Below, piece by piece: positions 43,244 through 51,843 of a stretch of DNA of 64,000 bases. Positions within the stretch are counted from its first letter, which is position 1. The number at the start of each line of letters is the position of its first letter. Both the position numbers and the translations under genes were made by a program. The notes under the pieces were generated by a model, which saw only the letters and a program-made list of their open reading frames with translations, ran no database searches and was not told the origin of the DNA. The DNA comes from Bacteroidota bacterium (GTDB taxonomy: Bacteria > Bacteroidota > Bacteroidia > 2-12-FULL-35-15): the NCBI GenBank assembly GCA_025963715.1, contig JAOQAG010000012.1:62001-126000 (forward strand). Reading direction: 5' to 3'.

Positions 43244-44899
43244 ATGGTAAAACCAAAAAATAAAAAGCAGGAATTAAAAGTGAGCTCATTTTTAATTCTT
43301 GCTTTTTATTTTTTTATGCTGTTCGCTCCGCTTCTTTCGCTTGCACAAACACCTCATCCGCAAGGTGGCAGCAACGCACAGGTTGGCAGTAAAAAAATCC
43401 GCATTGTAAAAGCCGGTACCTTAAAAGCTGCAAAACAAATTGCTGAAGGCGCCGAACGCCTTATCGGCGATGTAGAATTTGAACACCAGAACGTGTTAAT
43501 GTTTTGCGACAGCGCTTATTTTTACAAGGACAATTCACTGGATGCCTTCGGGCATGTGCACATTGTGCAAAACGATTCCATCCATTTGTTCGGCGATCTT
43601 TTGAAATATAACGGAAATACGAAAATTGCAGTGCTTACACACAATGTGGTGGTAAACAAAGGCGATATGCACCTTACCACCGAAGAGCTGAATTACAATG
43701 TAGGCACCAGCGTGGGTTCATACGTAACGCCTGCAAAAATTATAAATAAGGACAATGTACTTACCAGCGACCAGGGTTATTTTTTCAGCAAATCAAATGA
43801 TCTTACATTTAAAAAAAATGTGGTGCTTACCAATCCGCAATTCATTATCAATTGCGATACAATGCGATACAATACCACTTCAAAAGTAACCTACTTCATC
43901 GGGCCCACTACTATTAAAAGCAAAGATAACCTGATCTATTGCGAGGATGGCTGGTATGATACCTTCCATGATCTTTCCCGTTTCAGCAAAAATGCGTACA
44001 TCCTTACACAGCAGCAAAAAATGTTGGGGGATAGTTTGTATTACGACCGTAACGAAGGAATTGGCCGCGCAGTAAAAAATGTACAGATCATCGATACAAC
44101 ACAAAAATTAAATATCTATGGAGATTTTGCCATCCATTATGAATTCAGGGATCTGTCGGTGATTACGGGCAACACGCTGCTAACGCAACGCTATGAAAAA
44201 GATACCTTGTTTTTACATGCAGATACATTAAAAGCACAAGGCGATGCACCGAAAATAAAACCGGATAAAAGTAAAAAAGTAAGTGCCGCCAGCGGAGCGC
44301 TTTACAAACCAAGTCCGGCAGACACTGCCAAAACCGATCATCAGAAATTATTCGCCTATCACAAAGTCAAGTTTTTTAAACGCGATATGCAGGGCAAATG
44401 CGATTCGCTGATCTACACCACCATTGATTCCATTATGCATTTATACAAGGCCCCGATCCTGTGGTCGGATGCCAACCAGCTGACTTCCGACAGTATGCGG
44501 CTGACAACGGGAAGCAAATCATTAAAATACATTGAGCTGTTCGGTACCGGATTTATTGTGTCGGCGGAAGACAGTTTGCGTTACAACCAGATCCGCGGAA
44601 AATACATGAAAGGATATTTCAGCGACAACAAACTGGTGCGTGTAAATGTGGAAGGCAACGGCCAAACCATTTATTTTGCGAAAGACAAACAAGAGATCAA
44701 AGCCGTAAACCGCGCCGATTGCACGGACTTGCATATCTTTTTAAAAGACAACCAGATCGACCGCATCGTGTTTCTTACAAAACCTGAAGCATCGCTGTAT
44801 CCGCTTGACAAAGTGGAATCGAAAGAATTAAAATTAAAAGATTTTAGCTGGCGTTATACCGAACGTCCGTTATCATTTAAAGATATTTTTATTTGGTAA
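43244..44899 (+). CDS. OstA/LptA-like periplasmic protein
   Basis: 551 residues. Long signal peptide (1-35, FLILAFYFFMLFAPLLSLA). The mature part consists of repeated beta-strand pairs of the OstA/LptA/LptC jelly-roll type: EGAERLIGDVEFEHQNVLMFCDSAYFY, DAFGHVHIVQNDSIHLFGD, LNYNVGTSVGSYV, DNLIYCEDGWYDT. About 500 residues is far longer than LptA (around 180), as in the Bacteroidota OstA-like group. It should bind or bridge LPS between membranes. The gene follows purA and precedes two small exported-protein genes with tight spacing (16 and 15 bases). Confidence 0.85.
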   Translation: MVKPKNKKQELKVSSFLILAFYFFMLFAPLLSLAQTPHPQGGSNAQVGSKKIRIVKAGTLKAAKQIAEGAERLIGDVEFEHQNVLMFCDSAYFYKDNSLDAFGHVHIVQNDSIHLFGDLLKYNGNTKIAVLTHNVVVNKGDMHLTTEELNYNVGTSVGSYVTPAKIINKDNVLTSDQGYFFSKSNDLTFKKNVVLTNPQFIINCDTMRYNTTSKVTYFIGPTTIKSKDNLIYCEDGWYDTFHDLSRFSKNAYILTQQQKMLGDSLYYDRNEGIGRAVKNVQIIDTTQKLNIYGDFAIHYEFRDLSVITGNTLLTQRYEKDTLFLHADTLKAQGDAPKIKPDKSKKVSAASGALYKPSPADTAKTDHQKLFAYHKVKFFKRDMQGKCDSLIYTTIDSIMHLYKAPILWSDANQLTSDSMRLTTGSKSLKYIELFGTGFIVSAEDSLRYNQIRGKYMKGYFSDNKLVRVNVEGNGQTIYFAKDKQEIKAVNRADCTDLHIFLKDNQIDRIVFLTKPEASLYPLDKVESKELKLKDFSWRYTERPLSFKDIFIW

Positions 44900-44915
44900 A
44901 TTAAACCTCCATCCC

Positions 44916-45401
44916 ATGAAATTCATTTTATATTCTGCTTTTTTATTGTTGCTGGCGCCCTGCAACTCTTTAAAAAACACAGCAAAAGCACAAACCCCGG
45001 ATGCAGGCAAAAATTTAAAAACGGTTAGCTTCATTCTTCAGAAAACAGCTTGTTTTGGCAAGTGCCCGGTGTACACGCTTACCATTACCGGTGAGAATAA
45101 CACCGCGCTTTTAAAAGGCGATATGAACATTGACAAAATCGGGAATTACAAAAAAACAATTTCCGATGAAGAGTTAACAACACTTGTAAATGCATTCGAT
45201 AAAAATCATTTTTTCGACCTGTTGGATGAATATAACAAGCCACAGGTAATGGATGTTCCTTCTATCTACATTACCTACTCTATCGATGGAAAAACAAAAA
45301 AGATCAAGGATCGCTGGCAGGCACCAAATGAGTTAAAAGATCTGGAAAAATTATTGGAAGCCATTGCGTTAAGCACGGATGGCTGGGAAAAAACGGAGTA
45401 A
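44916..45401 (+). CDS. Exported protein with DUF6438-like domain
   Basis: 161 residues. A hydrophobic N-terminus (ILYSAFLLLLAPCNS) is a signal sequence; the lipobox-like LAPC has Pro before Cys, so lipidation is uncertain. The mature domain contains QKTACFGKCPVYTLTI, with the CxxxC pair and pattern of a small Bacteroidota family (DUF6438, from memory), and DVPSIYITYSIDGKTKKIKDRW. Function unknown. 16 bases after the OstA-like gene, likely co-transcribed. Confidence 0.75.
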   Translation: MKFILYSAFLLLLAPCNSLKNTAKAQTPDAGKNLKTVSFILQKTACFGKCPVYTLTITGENNTALLKGDMNIDKIGNYKKTISDEELTTLVNAFDKNHFFDLLDEYNKPQVMDVPSIYITYSIDGKTKKIKDRWQAPNELKDLEKLLEAIALSTDGWEKTE

Positions 45402-45416
45402 ATCTTTTCAATGTAA

Positions 45417-45899
45417 ATGATAAAAAAATTAATTCTTCCGATTTTCATCCTGGCTTTTCTTTTTTCCTGCACAAGAGAAAAAGGAAAAAATCAAAAAACT
45501 GACCGGTTCTATCTTATAAGTAACTGCAAGCAAGACACCACTTTTATCCTGAAACTTTTGTTTGATACTGCACATTTAAATGTTATTGCGGCAAAAGATT
45601 TTGCAGAATCCGATAAAAAAAACGGATTTGGAGGTCGCGTCATTAAGCTAACGAATGAACCGGCACCCGTTGACGGCGGTATGGTTTGTTATTTTACACG
45701 GGATCTTGGAATCATCTATACAAAAAGCACAACCTGGCCTTGTTATACAAGGTTGCACTCCACAAACGATAGTATAGAAAAAAGAATAAATGATTATCTG
45801 GAAAGGATTCTTTCTGAACCAGCCATGGTAGTTAAAGGAGAATATATACCACCACCCATTACTACAACAGTAACATTTACTCCTCCAAAAACGGAATAA
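45417..45899 (+). CDS. Hypothetical lipoprotein
   Basis: 160 residues. Lipoprotein signal MIKKLILPIFILAFLFSC, lipidated Cys18. The mature sequence has three further Cys and ends in a Pro/Thr-rich stretch (PPPITTTVTFTPP). No recognised domain. It begins 15 bases after the DUF6438-like gene and its stop overlaps a GATTTAGAATTAGGATTTAG word (45900-45920). Confidence 0.65.
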   Translation: MIKKLILPIFILAFLFSCTREKGKNQKTDRFYLISNCKQDTTFILKLLFDTAHLNVIAAKDFAESDKKNGFGGRVIKLTNEPAPVDGGMVCYFTRDLGIIYTKSTTWPCYTRLHSTNDSIEKRINDYLERILSEPAMVVKGEYIPPPITTTVTFTPPKTE

Positions 45900-45961
45900 A
45901 GATTTAGAATTAGGATTTAGTAAAGTAATTTATAATTCAACATCTATAATTTATAATTCCT
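45899..45961. repeat. Word repeats between convergent genes
   Basis: GATTTAGAATTAGGATTTAG (45901-45920) followed by three TTTATAATTC-type words to 45960. They fill the entire gap between the lipoprotein stop and the stop of the minus-strand gene at 45962. Confidence 0.75.
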
Positions 45962-46444
45962 TTACGCCAGCACTCTCCGCTGCCAGCTATTTTTTACCGG
46001 TACTTCCCAGTCCAGATCAAACGCTGCTTTTGTAGTCACCATATTATTAAACACAATGGTATTTTCATTTACTTCATGCGCCGCAGCCAGCTTTTCAAAT
46101 TCTGCCAAAGAACACGCAACTAATTCATTTCCTTTTTTATAAGCCACCTGCATCCGGTCGAATAAATTCAGGTGTAATTGCTGCTCCAGCTGTTTTATAA
46201 AGTGCACCGATTTATCAATGCTGCAGCCACTTGCCAGGGCTTGTTTTTCATCCACAGCAATTACAATAAAACGATTGTATAACACATCAAAGCTCGCTCT
46301 CAATGCAGCACCGTGCGCGCTCCAATCGGAAATAAATTTTTCGCCTGCAATTTTTATTTCATTCACCTCCACATCCGATAACGCTTTGTTATTCTGATAC
46401 ACCCATACACGTGCATCCAAAGGCATATTTTTTATTGAGTCCAT
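45962..46444 (-). CDS. Conserved Bacteroidota protein often labelled ABC transporter ATPase
   Basis: 160 residues from the ATG at 46444 (MDSIKNMPLDARVWVYQNN); the open frame runs 18 codons further upstream without homologous-looking sequence. The same small protein is conserved near the MCE/Fe-S genes in many Bacteroidota and is frequently mislabelled as an ABC ATPase: I see no Walker A, Walker B or LSGGQ motif. The core (AGEKFISDWSAHGAALRASFDV, IVIAVDE) is soluble alpha/beta. Function unknown; genomic association with the redox pair upstream is the only hint. Confidence 0.8.
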   Translation of the reverse strand: MDSIKNMPLDARVWVYQNNKALSDVEVNEIKIAGEKFISDWSAHGAALRASFDVLYNRFIVIAVDEKQALASGCSIDKSVHFIKQLEQQLHLNLFDRMQVAYKKGNELVACSLAEFEKLAAAHEVNENTIVFNNMVTTKAAFDLDWEVPVKNSWQRRVLA

Positions 46445-46496
46445 TTTTTCTTTAATTAGATTGTTTTTGTTTCTGTATTGCCTGCTGCAAACATTC

Positions 46497-46660
46497 ATGA
46501 GATCCGCAACAGGTGCGGGATGACAACTTCGTGGAGAGAGTATTATTCAAATAAATATTTTACACAAAGTATAAACAAAGATTAGTATATCGGTAATGAC
46601 TGGTATTTAGCAGAAATCACAGATTCGTAAAAATTCGTTTTCAGATTCGTACGATCCGTA
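46497..46660. repeat. Palindrome and word repeats in an intergenic gap
   Basis: GAGATCC-gcaac-aggtgcGGGATGACA element (46499-46525) of the CCCGGGATC class with altered centre; then AGATTAGTATATCGGTA..TGGTATTTAGCAG (46579-46613) and AGATTCGTAAAAATTCGT words (46621-46650). Confidence 0.7.
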
Positions 46661-46661
46661 C

Positions 46662-47489
46662 CTATAAATCGTTTGCCTGCGCTATCAATTCCGCTACATC
46701 CAATACTTTCACTTCCTGCTCTTTATTAAAATGTTTTACGCCATCCGTCATCATCGTATTACAAAACGGACAACCTACCGCGATCACATCCGGATTCAAT
46801 GCCAGCGCTTCCTCTGTACGTTCAATGTTCACTTCTTTGTTCCCTTTTTCTGCTTCCTTGAACATTTGCGCACCACCCGCACCGCAGCATAATCCTTTTG
46901 ATTTACTGCGTTTCATTTCCATCAGTTCCGCATCCAGATTCACCATTACCGAACGTGGCGCTTCATATACATCGTTGCCCCTTCCCAAATAACACGGATC
47001 GTGGAAAGTGATCTTTTTCCCTTTAAAGCTTCCGCCTTCAATGGTAATTCTTCCGGAATTTAAGAGATCCTGCAGCAATTGCGTGTGGTGGATCACTTCG
47101 TAATGTCCGCCCAAAGCCGGGTATTCGTTTTTAATAGTGTTAAAACAATGCGGACAGCCCGTCACTATTTTTTTCACGTCGTAGCCGTTCAATACCGTAA
47201 TGTTGTTCATGGCCTGCATCTGGAATAAAAATTCATTCCCTGCACGTTTCGCCGGATCACCGGAGCAGCTTTCTTCCACACCAAGCACTGCAAATTTCAC
47301 ATTCGCGTGGTTCAATATTTTCACGATCGCTTTGGTGATCTTTTTTGCACGATCATCAAAACTACCCGAACAGCCTACCCAAAAAACAATCTCAGGTGAT
47401 TCGCCTTTGGCCATATAATCAGCCATGGTAGGAACAACCAGCGGTTGCTTTGTAGTTTGAGTGTCAGTAGTAGAAGTTTGATTTTCCAT
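46662..47489 (-). CDS. (Fe-S)-binding CCG-domain protein (HdrB-like)
   Basis: 275 residues from the ATG at 47489. Two CCG domains: Cys40, Cys75, Cys112/Cys115 (TGCPHC) and Cys166, CCG at 201-203, Cys240/Cys243 (GCPFC). This is the cysteine pattern of HdrB/GlpC/LldE subunits that bind a noncubane [4Fe-4S] cluster or mediate thiol-disulfide chemistry. Cytoplasmic. It follows the membrane Fe-S gene on the same strand, so the two presumably form one oxidoreductase. The electron donor and acceptor are not known. The downstream gap contains word repeats and a CCGCAACAGGTGCGG palindrome. Confidence 0.87.
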   Translation of the reverse strand: MENQTSTTDTQTTKQPLVVPTMADYMAKGESPEIVFWVGCSGSFDDRAKKITKAIVKILNHANVKFAVLGVEESCSGDPAKRAGNEFLFQMQAMNNITVLNGYDVKKIVTGCPHCFNTIKNEYPALGGHYEVIHHTQLLQDLLNSGRITIEGGSFKGKKITFHDPCYLGRGNDVYEAPRSVMVNLDAELMEMKRSKSKGLCCGAGGAQMFKEAEKGNKEVNIERTEEALALNPDVIAVGCPFCNTMMTDGVKHFNKEQEVKVLDVAELIAQANDL

Positions 47490-47613
47490 AGTATGAATGA
47501 TGATTGTTGAATGGTGATTGTGAATCACCTTCATTTTATTTTTTATCTTTTATCTGCTCTTCAGCAATTTTCAAAAATTAATTAATTGAAATCTTCACAT
47601 ACCAACGTTTGCT

Positions 47614-47727
47614 ATCTAACCCTTCCAGGGACAAAAAAGCCCTGAAAGGGATTAGTTCTTTTAGTCATCCAGCAATATTTGCGCACCAGCAATTTTCAAA
47701 TTTTCAAATTCACACATTTTCAAATTA
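47614..47727. repeat. Imperfect palindrome and TTTTCAAATTTTCAAAT words downstream of the membrane Fe-S gene
   Basis: AACCCTTCCAGGG / CCCTGAAAGGGATT imperfect inverted repeat around 47617-47652. AGCAATTTTCAAATTTTCAA words (47689-47724) continue up to the stop codon (TTA at 47725-47727) of the minus-strand gene. Confidence 0.7.
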
Positions 47728-49032
47728 TTCCTTCGTCCAGTTCAAACGATCCGACGGCGAAAATTGCCATGGCGCTCCGTTATTTTCCATGTTTGTAAAC
47801 ATCATGTTCAACTCGGTTGGTGCAGCACTTTGTTCCATTACCAAAAAGCGGCGCATATCAATGATAATGCTCAGCGGATCAATATTCACAGGACATTCCT
47901 GTACACAGGCATTGCAGGAAGTGCAGGCCCACAATTCTTCCGGCGTGATGTAATCATTCAATAATGATTTTCCATCGTCCTTGAATTCGCCTTTATTTGC
48001 ATCTATATTTTTCCCAACTTCTTCCAAACGGTCACGGGTGCTCATCATGATCTTGCGCGGCGATAATAATTTTCCGGTAATGTTTGCAGGGCAGGCAGAT
48101 GTACATCTTCCGCACTCCGTACACGTATAAGCATCCAGCAATTGTTTCCAGCTCAGGTCGGTTACATCCTTCGCGCCAAAGCGCATCTGAACATTGGGAT
48201 CAGCCGGTGGCGGCATAAACGAAGGATCCATAATGGCTTTCACTTCATTGGTAACCGATTCCAGGTTGGTAAATTCGCCTTTCTTTTTCAGGTTGGAAAA
48301 ATACACATTCGGGAAAGCCAGTAAAATATGGAAGTGTTTGGAGTACGGTAAATAATTGAGGAAACTGATGATCCCGATAATGTGAAACCACCAGCAAAAA
48401 CGCTCAATAAAAATCAACGTACCTTCCTGCATTCCCGAAAATAATGGCATTAAATAGTGCGACACAGGATTCGCGAAAGCAACGTTGTAATGATGGCTTC
48501 CCATATTGAACAACAGCGCATCACAGGCATTCATCGTAAAAAAAGCAGTCATCAATAAGATCTCTGTGATCAGGATCGCGTTGGCATCCGTACGTGGCCA
48601 GCCGGTAAGATCTTTGCTTACCAATCGTTTTACATGCACAATGTTACGGCGGATCAAAAATACAGCACAACCGAAAGTGGTTAAAAATGCAAGGATCTCA
48701 AATGTGGCAACTAAAATGTTATACAAACCACCGGTAAAAGAAAGGAAGCGGTGTGTCCCGAAAATACCGTCTACAAACATATCGATCACCTCAATGTTGA
48801 TGATCACAAAACCCACATACACAAAAATGTGTAAAATGGCCGGGATCGGGCGTGTTACCATTTTGGACTGTCCAAGTGCCACACGTGCCATCGTTTTCCA
48901 GCGCATTCCGGGCTGATCCTTGCGCTCTGTTTCTTTTCCAAGAAGTATGTTGCGGCGTACTTTCCGGACATTGATCGTGAACAGGGTGGTTCCGGCAGCT
49001 AATAATAAAATAAAGAGGATGCTTGTTATCAT
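47725..49032 (-). CDS. Membrane-anchored 4Fe-4S ferredoxin-type oxidoreductase subunit
   Basis: 435 residues from the ATG at 49032. The N-terminal half has about five transmembrane helices (2-20, 62-84, 104-127, 150-172, 208-230) of the NarI/HdrE type, with several His (for example H68, H215) that could bind heme b. The C-terminal half carries two [4Fe-4S] motifs: C304-C307-C310-C314 and C370-C373-C376-C380 followed by P. Together with the CCG protein downstream this resembles a fused HdrC/HdrE and HdrB pair, a membrane quinone-linked electron-transfer complex. The pair sits next to MCE and amidase genes, a conserved Bacteroidota order. Confidence 0.87.
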   Translation of the reverse strand: MITSILFILLLAAGTTLFTINVRKVRRNILLGKETERKDQPGMRWKTMARVALGQSKMVTRPIPAILHIFVYVGFVIINIEVIDMFVDGIFGTHRFLSFTGGLYNILVATFEILAFLTTFGCAVFLIRRNIVHVKRLVSKDLTGWPRTDANAILITEILLMTAFFTMNACDALLFNMGSHHYNVAFANPVSHYLMPLFSGMQEGTLIFIERFCWWFHIIGIISFLNYLPYSKHFHILLAFPNVYFSNLKKKGEFTNLESVTNEVKAIMDPSFMPPPADPNVQMRFGAKDVTDLSWKQLLDAYTCTECGRCTSACPANITGKLLSPRKIMMSTRDRLEEVGKNIDANKGEFKDDGKSLLNDYITPEELWACTSCNACVQECPVNIDPLSIIIDMRRFLVMEQSAAPTELNMMFTNMENNGAPWQFSPSDRLNWTKE

Positions 49033-49142
49033 AGTGTGCTTTTTGTCAGTGTTATAACAAATGTAAAAATAATAATTTATTATGCAAGCATAACAAATTT
49101 TGGAGAAATTTTGCGGGAAAAGCAATACCGCATTTTCAAAAC

Positions 49143-50126
49143 CTAGTCTTTTGGCTTATTCCTGTCCTTTTTACTAAAAACAGAAATGTGTACATAACGC
49201 TCCGGATTAACGCGCAGGTCTTTTAGCAATTTATCCAGATCAGCCGATGACTGATCCAGCTTCCGGTACAAGCTGTCGTTGTTGATCAGCATTCCCAGCG
49301 TCCCCTGCCCGGTATTGATCTTGTTCAGGATAGTGGAAGCCTGCGACAATGCCAGATCCGCATTGTTGATCGCGGAAGTGAGGTTGGATTTTGCAAGCGA
49401 ATCGCTGATGTTGGAAAAATTATTGATCACGTTACCCAGCTTATCGCTGTTATTGGCAAGCGTGGTAGCCAATACGTTGATCTTCGTGAGGATGCTGGAG
49501 ATCTTCACACGCTCGTTCACTACCAGCGTATCCAAACGGAACGATGTGGTTTCAAGTGAACTGATGGCGCCTTTTATTTTTTCGAAGCTTTGAGATAAAT
49601 TCTTGCGTGCATTTTCATTGAATACCTGCTGCACCACCACCATTACCGAATCGATGGAGGAGATCAGCCCTTCCGCTTTTTTCTGCAATGGTGCAATTGT
49701 TTTATTTACTGCCGCTTTCAGGTTGTCTTCCTGCGCCGATTTTAACGTATCGCCGCTTTCGGCATATTTTCCACTCGCATCGTTTACCAGGATCAGCTGC
49801 ACGGCTTTAGAGCCGAGGATATCCGAGCTGATCACTTTCGCGATGGATTTTTTAGGGATCTTTGCATCGTCGTTCATCAACAGGGTAACGATCACCAGGC
49901 CGCTTGTATCGTTTGCCAGTTCTATCTTCCCTACCATTCCTACTCTAAAACCGTTGATCATTAAAGGATTGGCTTCCACCAGCCCGTCGATATCGTGGTA
50001 TACCGCGTAAAACTTACGTTGTGTGGAAAACAGATTTTTTCCTTTTAAAAAGCTAAAACCATAAAGAAAACATCCAATGGCAATGACCGTAACTAAACCT
50101 ACTTTAACCTCTTTTGATAGTTTCAC
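49143..50126 (-). CDS. MCE-family (MlaD-like) lipid-transport substrate-binding protein
   Basis: 327 residues. One N-terminal transmembrane anchor (8-28, VGLVTVIAIGCFLYGFSFL), one MCE domain (about 36-115: FYAVYHDIDGLVEANPLMINGFRVGMVGKI), and a long helical, probably coiled-coil C-terminus (about 120-300). MCE proteins form rings that shuttle phospholipid between membranes; MlaE/MlaF partners are not in this window. 110 bases upstream of the membrane Fe-S gene, same strand. Candidate -7 box TAAATTTG on the minus strand is at 50150-50157. Confidence 0.9.
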   Translation of the reverse strand: MKLSKEVKVGLVTVIAIGCFLYGFSFLKGKNLFSTQRKFYAVYHDIDGLVEANPLMINGFRVGMVGKIELANDTSGLVIVTLLMNDDAKIPKKSIAKVISSDILGSKAVQLILVNDASGKYAESGDTLKSAQEDNLKAAVNKTIAPLQKKAEGLISSIDSVMVVVQQVFNENARKNLSQSFEKIKGAISSLETTSFRLDTLVVNERVKISSILTKINVLATTLANNSDKLGNVINNFSNISDSLAKSNLTSAINNADLALSQASTILNKINTGQGTLGMLINNDSLYRKLDQSSADLDKLLKDLRVNPERYVHISVFSKKDRNKPKD

Positions 50127-50149
50127 CTTGTTTACATTAGTGTTGATTG

Positions 50150-50157
50150 CAAATTTA
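50150..50157 (-). promoter_or_regulatory. Candidate -7 box TAAATTTG for the MCE gene
   Basis: Perfect TAnnTTTG on the minus strand, 23 bases upstream of the start at 50126. No clear -33 TTG. Confidence 0.4.
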
Positions 50158-50284
50158 ATGATTTATTGGAATTAAAGTTACGGATAACGAACAAAAACGC
50201 CCGCCTGAACAATTCGGGCAGGAAACTACGAATCTGTGTGTTTACTGTGTGTTAAAAAAAGAACTACCCCTTCAAGGGTTTCTA

Positions 50285-50395
50285 CAGGCGCGAGTGTCCC
50301 ACTCGTGCCAAACTATTTGAGGGCGTCCCGCCCTCTGAAACAAAAAGAGCGGGACGCTCTTAAAATAAAAGGCACGAGTGGGACACTCGCGCCTG
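50285..50395. repeat. Nested palindromic element
   Basis: 25-base perfect inverted arms (50285-50309, 50371-50395; core GGCGCGAGTGTCCCACTCG) enclose two smaller hairpins: GAGGGCG-TCC-CGCCCTC (50319-50335) and AAGAGC-GGGAC-GCTCTT (50345-50361). The two inner hairpins share GCGTCCCGC and its complement. The surrounding gap (50127-50482) also holds a CCCGCCTGAACAATTCGGGC element (50200-50219) related to the one near 33041 and AACGAATCTG words; no gene. Confidence 0.85.
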
Positions 50396-50482
50396 CGCCG
50401 CATGTAATGTTACAGATAACGACAACAACGAAAAACGAATCTGCATGTTAGGTCCCGGATTTAACAATAATATAATGCGTTA

Positions 50483-51733
50483 TTACTTCAAAGGCACGCG
50501 CCTGCCATCCTGCATGGCAATCACAAAGGCATCCTTAAAGCCGTTCTTGCGCAGCTGGGTTTGCTGTTTCACGGCATCATCCTGCCTGGAATATTCGCCG
50601 GACGTGTATTTGTAAATTCCTTTATCTTCATACTCACCCGGCTTTTCTACGCCTTTAAATTTATCGGAGTCAAGCGGAATTTTTTTATCGGACGATGCGA
50701 TCTGCACTTTATACACGATCGGCGAAGTGGAAACCAACTCCGCTTTCGGTTCTGTTTTATTATCTTTCGGCGCTTTTTCCGGCGTTTTAGCATCCTTTGC
50801 CGTATCCGCAGCCACTACAGCCGGTTTGCCTGCTTTTTTCATTTCTGCCAGCTCCAGCGAATCTTCTTTCGATAATTTATAAGCTGCCTGATTTTCAATA
50901 TCATCCGTATACTTTTTTGTCACGCCTTCCAACTCATCCTTGTATTCCCGGAAAGCACGGAACATGCCCGAAGCCACATAATCCTGACCTTTGGGTGATC
51001 CCAAAAACATTTCCTCTTCCGGGTTGGTCAAAAATCCGATCTCCGTCAATACACTTGGCATAAACGTACGCCACAATACCCACAAACTGGCACGTTTCAC
51101 GCCTTTATCAGCCCTGGCTGCTTTACCGCGATATTGTTTCTGCAATTTGGAAGCAAAGCTCAGGCTTTGATCTAAATAAGTATCATTAAACATGTTCATA
51201 ATGATGTACGACTCATCCGAATTCGGATCAAAACCATCGTATTTTTTCACGTAATTATCCTCCAGCAAAATGGATGAATTCTCCCGTTTTGCCACATCCA
51301 GCTTCCCCTGCTCGTTCTTGATCCCCATCACATACGTTTCGGCACCGTGTGCATCGTCGTTACACACATCGCGTTTTAATTTTTTATCGCGGTAGCAGGC
51401 CGAATTGCAGTGGATGCAAATAAAAAGATCGGCTTTGGCGCGGTTAGCAATCTCTGCGCGCTCCTGCAACTCAATAAACACATCGGTTTTGCGGGTGTAT
51501 ACCACGCGCACATCCTTCATGTTGTCCTCAATGTATTTTCCTAATTTAAGCGCCACTGCCAATGCCACATCTTTTTCTTTGTACTTGCTGCCGTGGCATC
51601 CAGGGTCTTTTCCGCCATGCCCGGCATCGATCACTATCGTTTTAATAGTAAATACTGGCTTGAATTTTGGAGAGAACGACGTCCAAAAAATGCCGCAGGT
51701 AAGCAGTAGGAATATGATAATTAGTTTTTTCAC
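50483..51733 (-). CDS. amiC: N-acetylmuramoyl-L-alanine amidase (Amidase_3) with SPOR domain
   Basis: 416 residues from a GTG start at 51733 (MKKLIIIFLLLTCGIF); no upstream in-frame ATG fits. Signal/anchor 1-20. Amidase_3 domain (about 30-262) with Zn ligands H39 (DAGHGGKDPG), E53 and H108 (CIHCNS) and catalytic E231 (TEIGFLTN). It cleaves the stem peptide from MurNAc in cell-wall splitting. A Lys/Ala/Pro-rich linker (300-335) precedes a SPOR-like domain (about 340-416, VYKVQIASSDKK), which would target it to denuded glycans at division sites. Divergent from lptD. Confidence 0.93.
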   Translation of the reverse strand: MKKLIIIFLLLTCGIFWTSFSPKFKPVFTIKTIVIDAGHGGKDPGCHGSKYKEKDVALAVALKLGKYIEDNMKDVRVVYTRKTDVFIELQERAEIANRAKADLFICIHCNSACYRDKKLKRDVCNDDAHGAETYVMGIKNEQGKLDVAKRENSSILLEDNYVKKYDGFDPNSDESYIIMNMFNDTYLDQSLSFASKLQKQYRGKAARADKGVKRASLWVLWRTFMPSVLTEIGFLTNPEEEMFLGSPKGQDYVASGMFRAFREYKDELEGVTKKYTDDIENQAAYKLSKEDSLELAEMKKAGKPAVVAADTAKDAKTPEKAPKDNKTEPKAELVSTSPIVYKVQIASSDKKIPLDSDKFKGVEKPGEYEDKGIYKYTSGEYSRQDDAVKQQTQLRKNGFKDAFVIAMQDGRRVPLK

Positions 51734-51794
51734 GTTATATCTTTAAATAAAGGGTTTTGGGTTGAAGCGACCCTTTTTCTTGATTTTTTTTTAG

Positions 51795-51802
51795 TAGTTT
51801 TG
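51795..51802 (+). promoter_or_regulatory. Candidate -7 box TAGTTTTG for lptD
   Basis: Perfect TAnnTTTG match, 41 bases before the TTG start at 51844, in the 110-base divergent region between amiC and lptD. Confidence 0.45.
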
Positions 51803-51843
51803 AGCCTTTAACTGAGTATTAAACACAAAAATAGCAGTATAAA

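Noticed and set aside
45962-46444. ABC transporter ATPase annotation for this protein
   Set aside because: No Walker A, Walker B or signature motif can be found in the 160 residues.
47609-47953. 114-codon plus-strand frame
   Set aside because: Begins in the word repeats and runs opposite the Fe-S protein gene; composition is non-coding.
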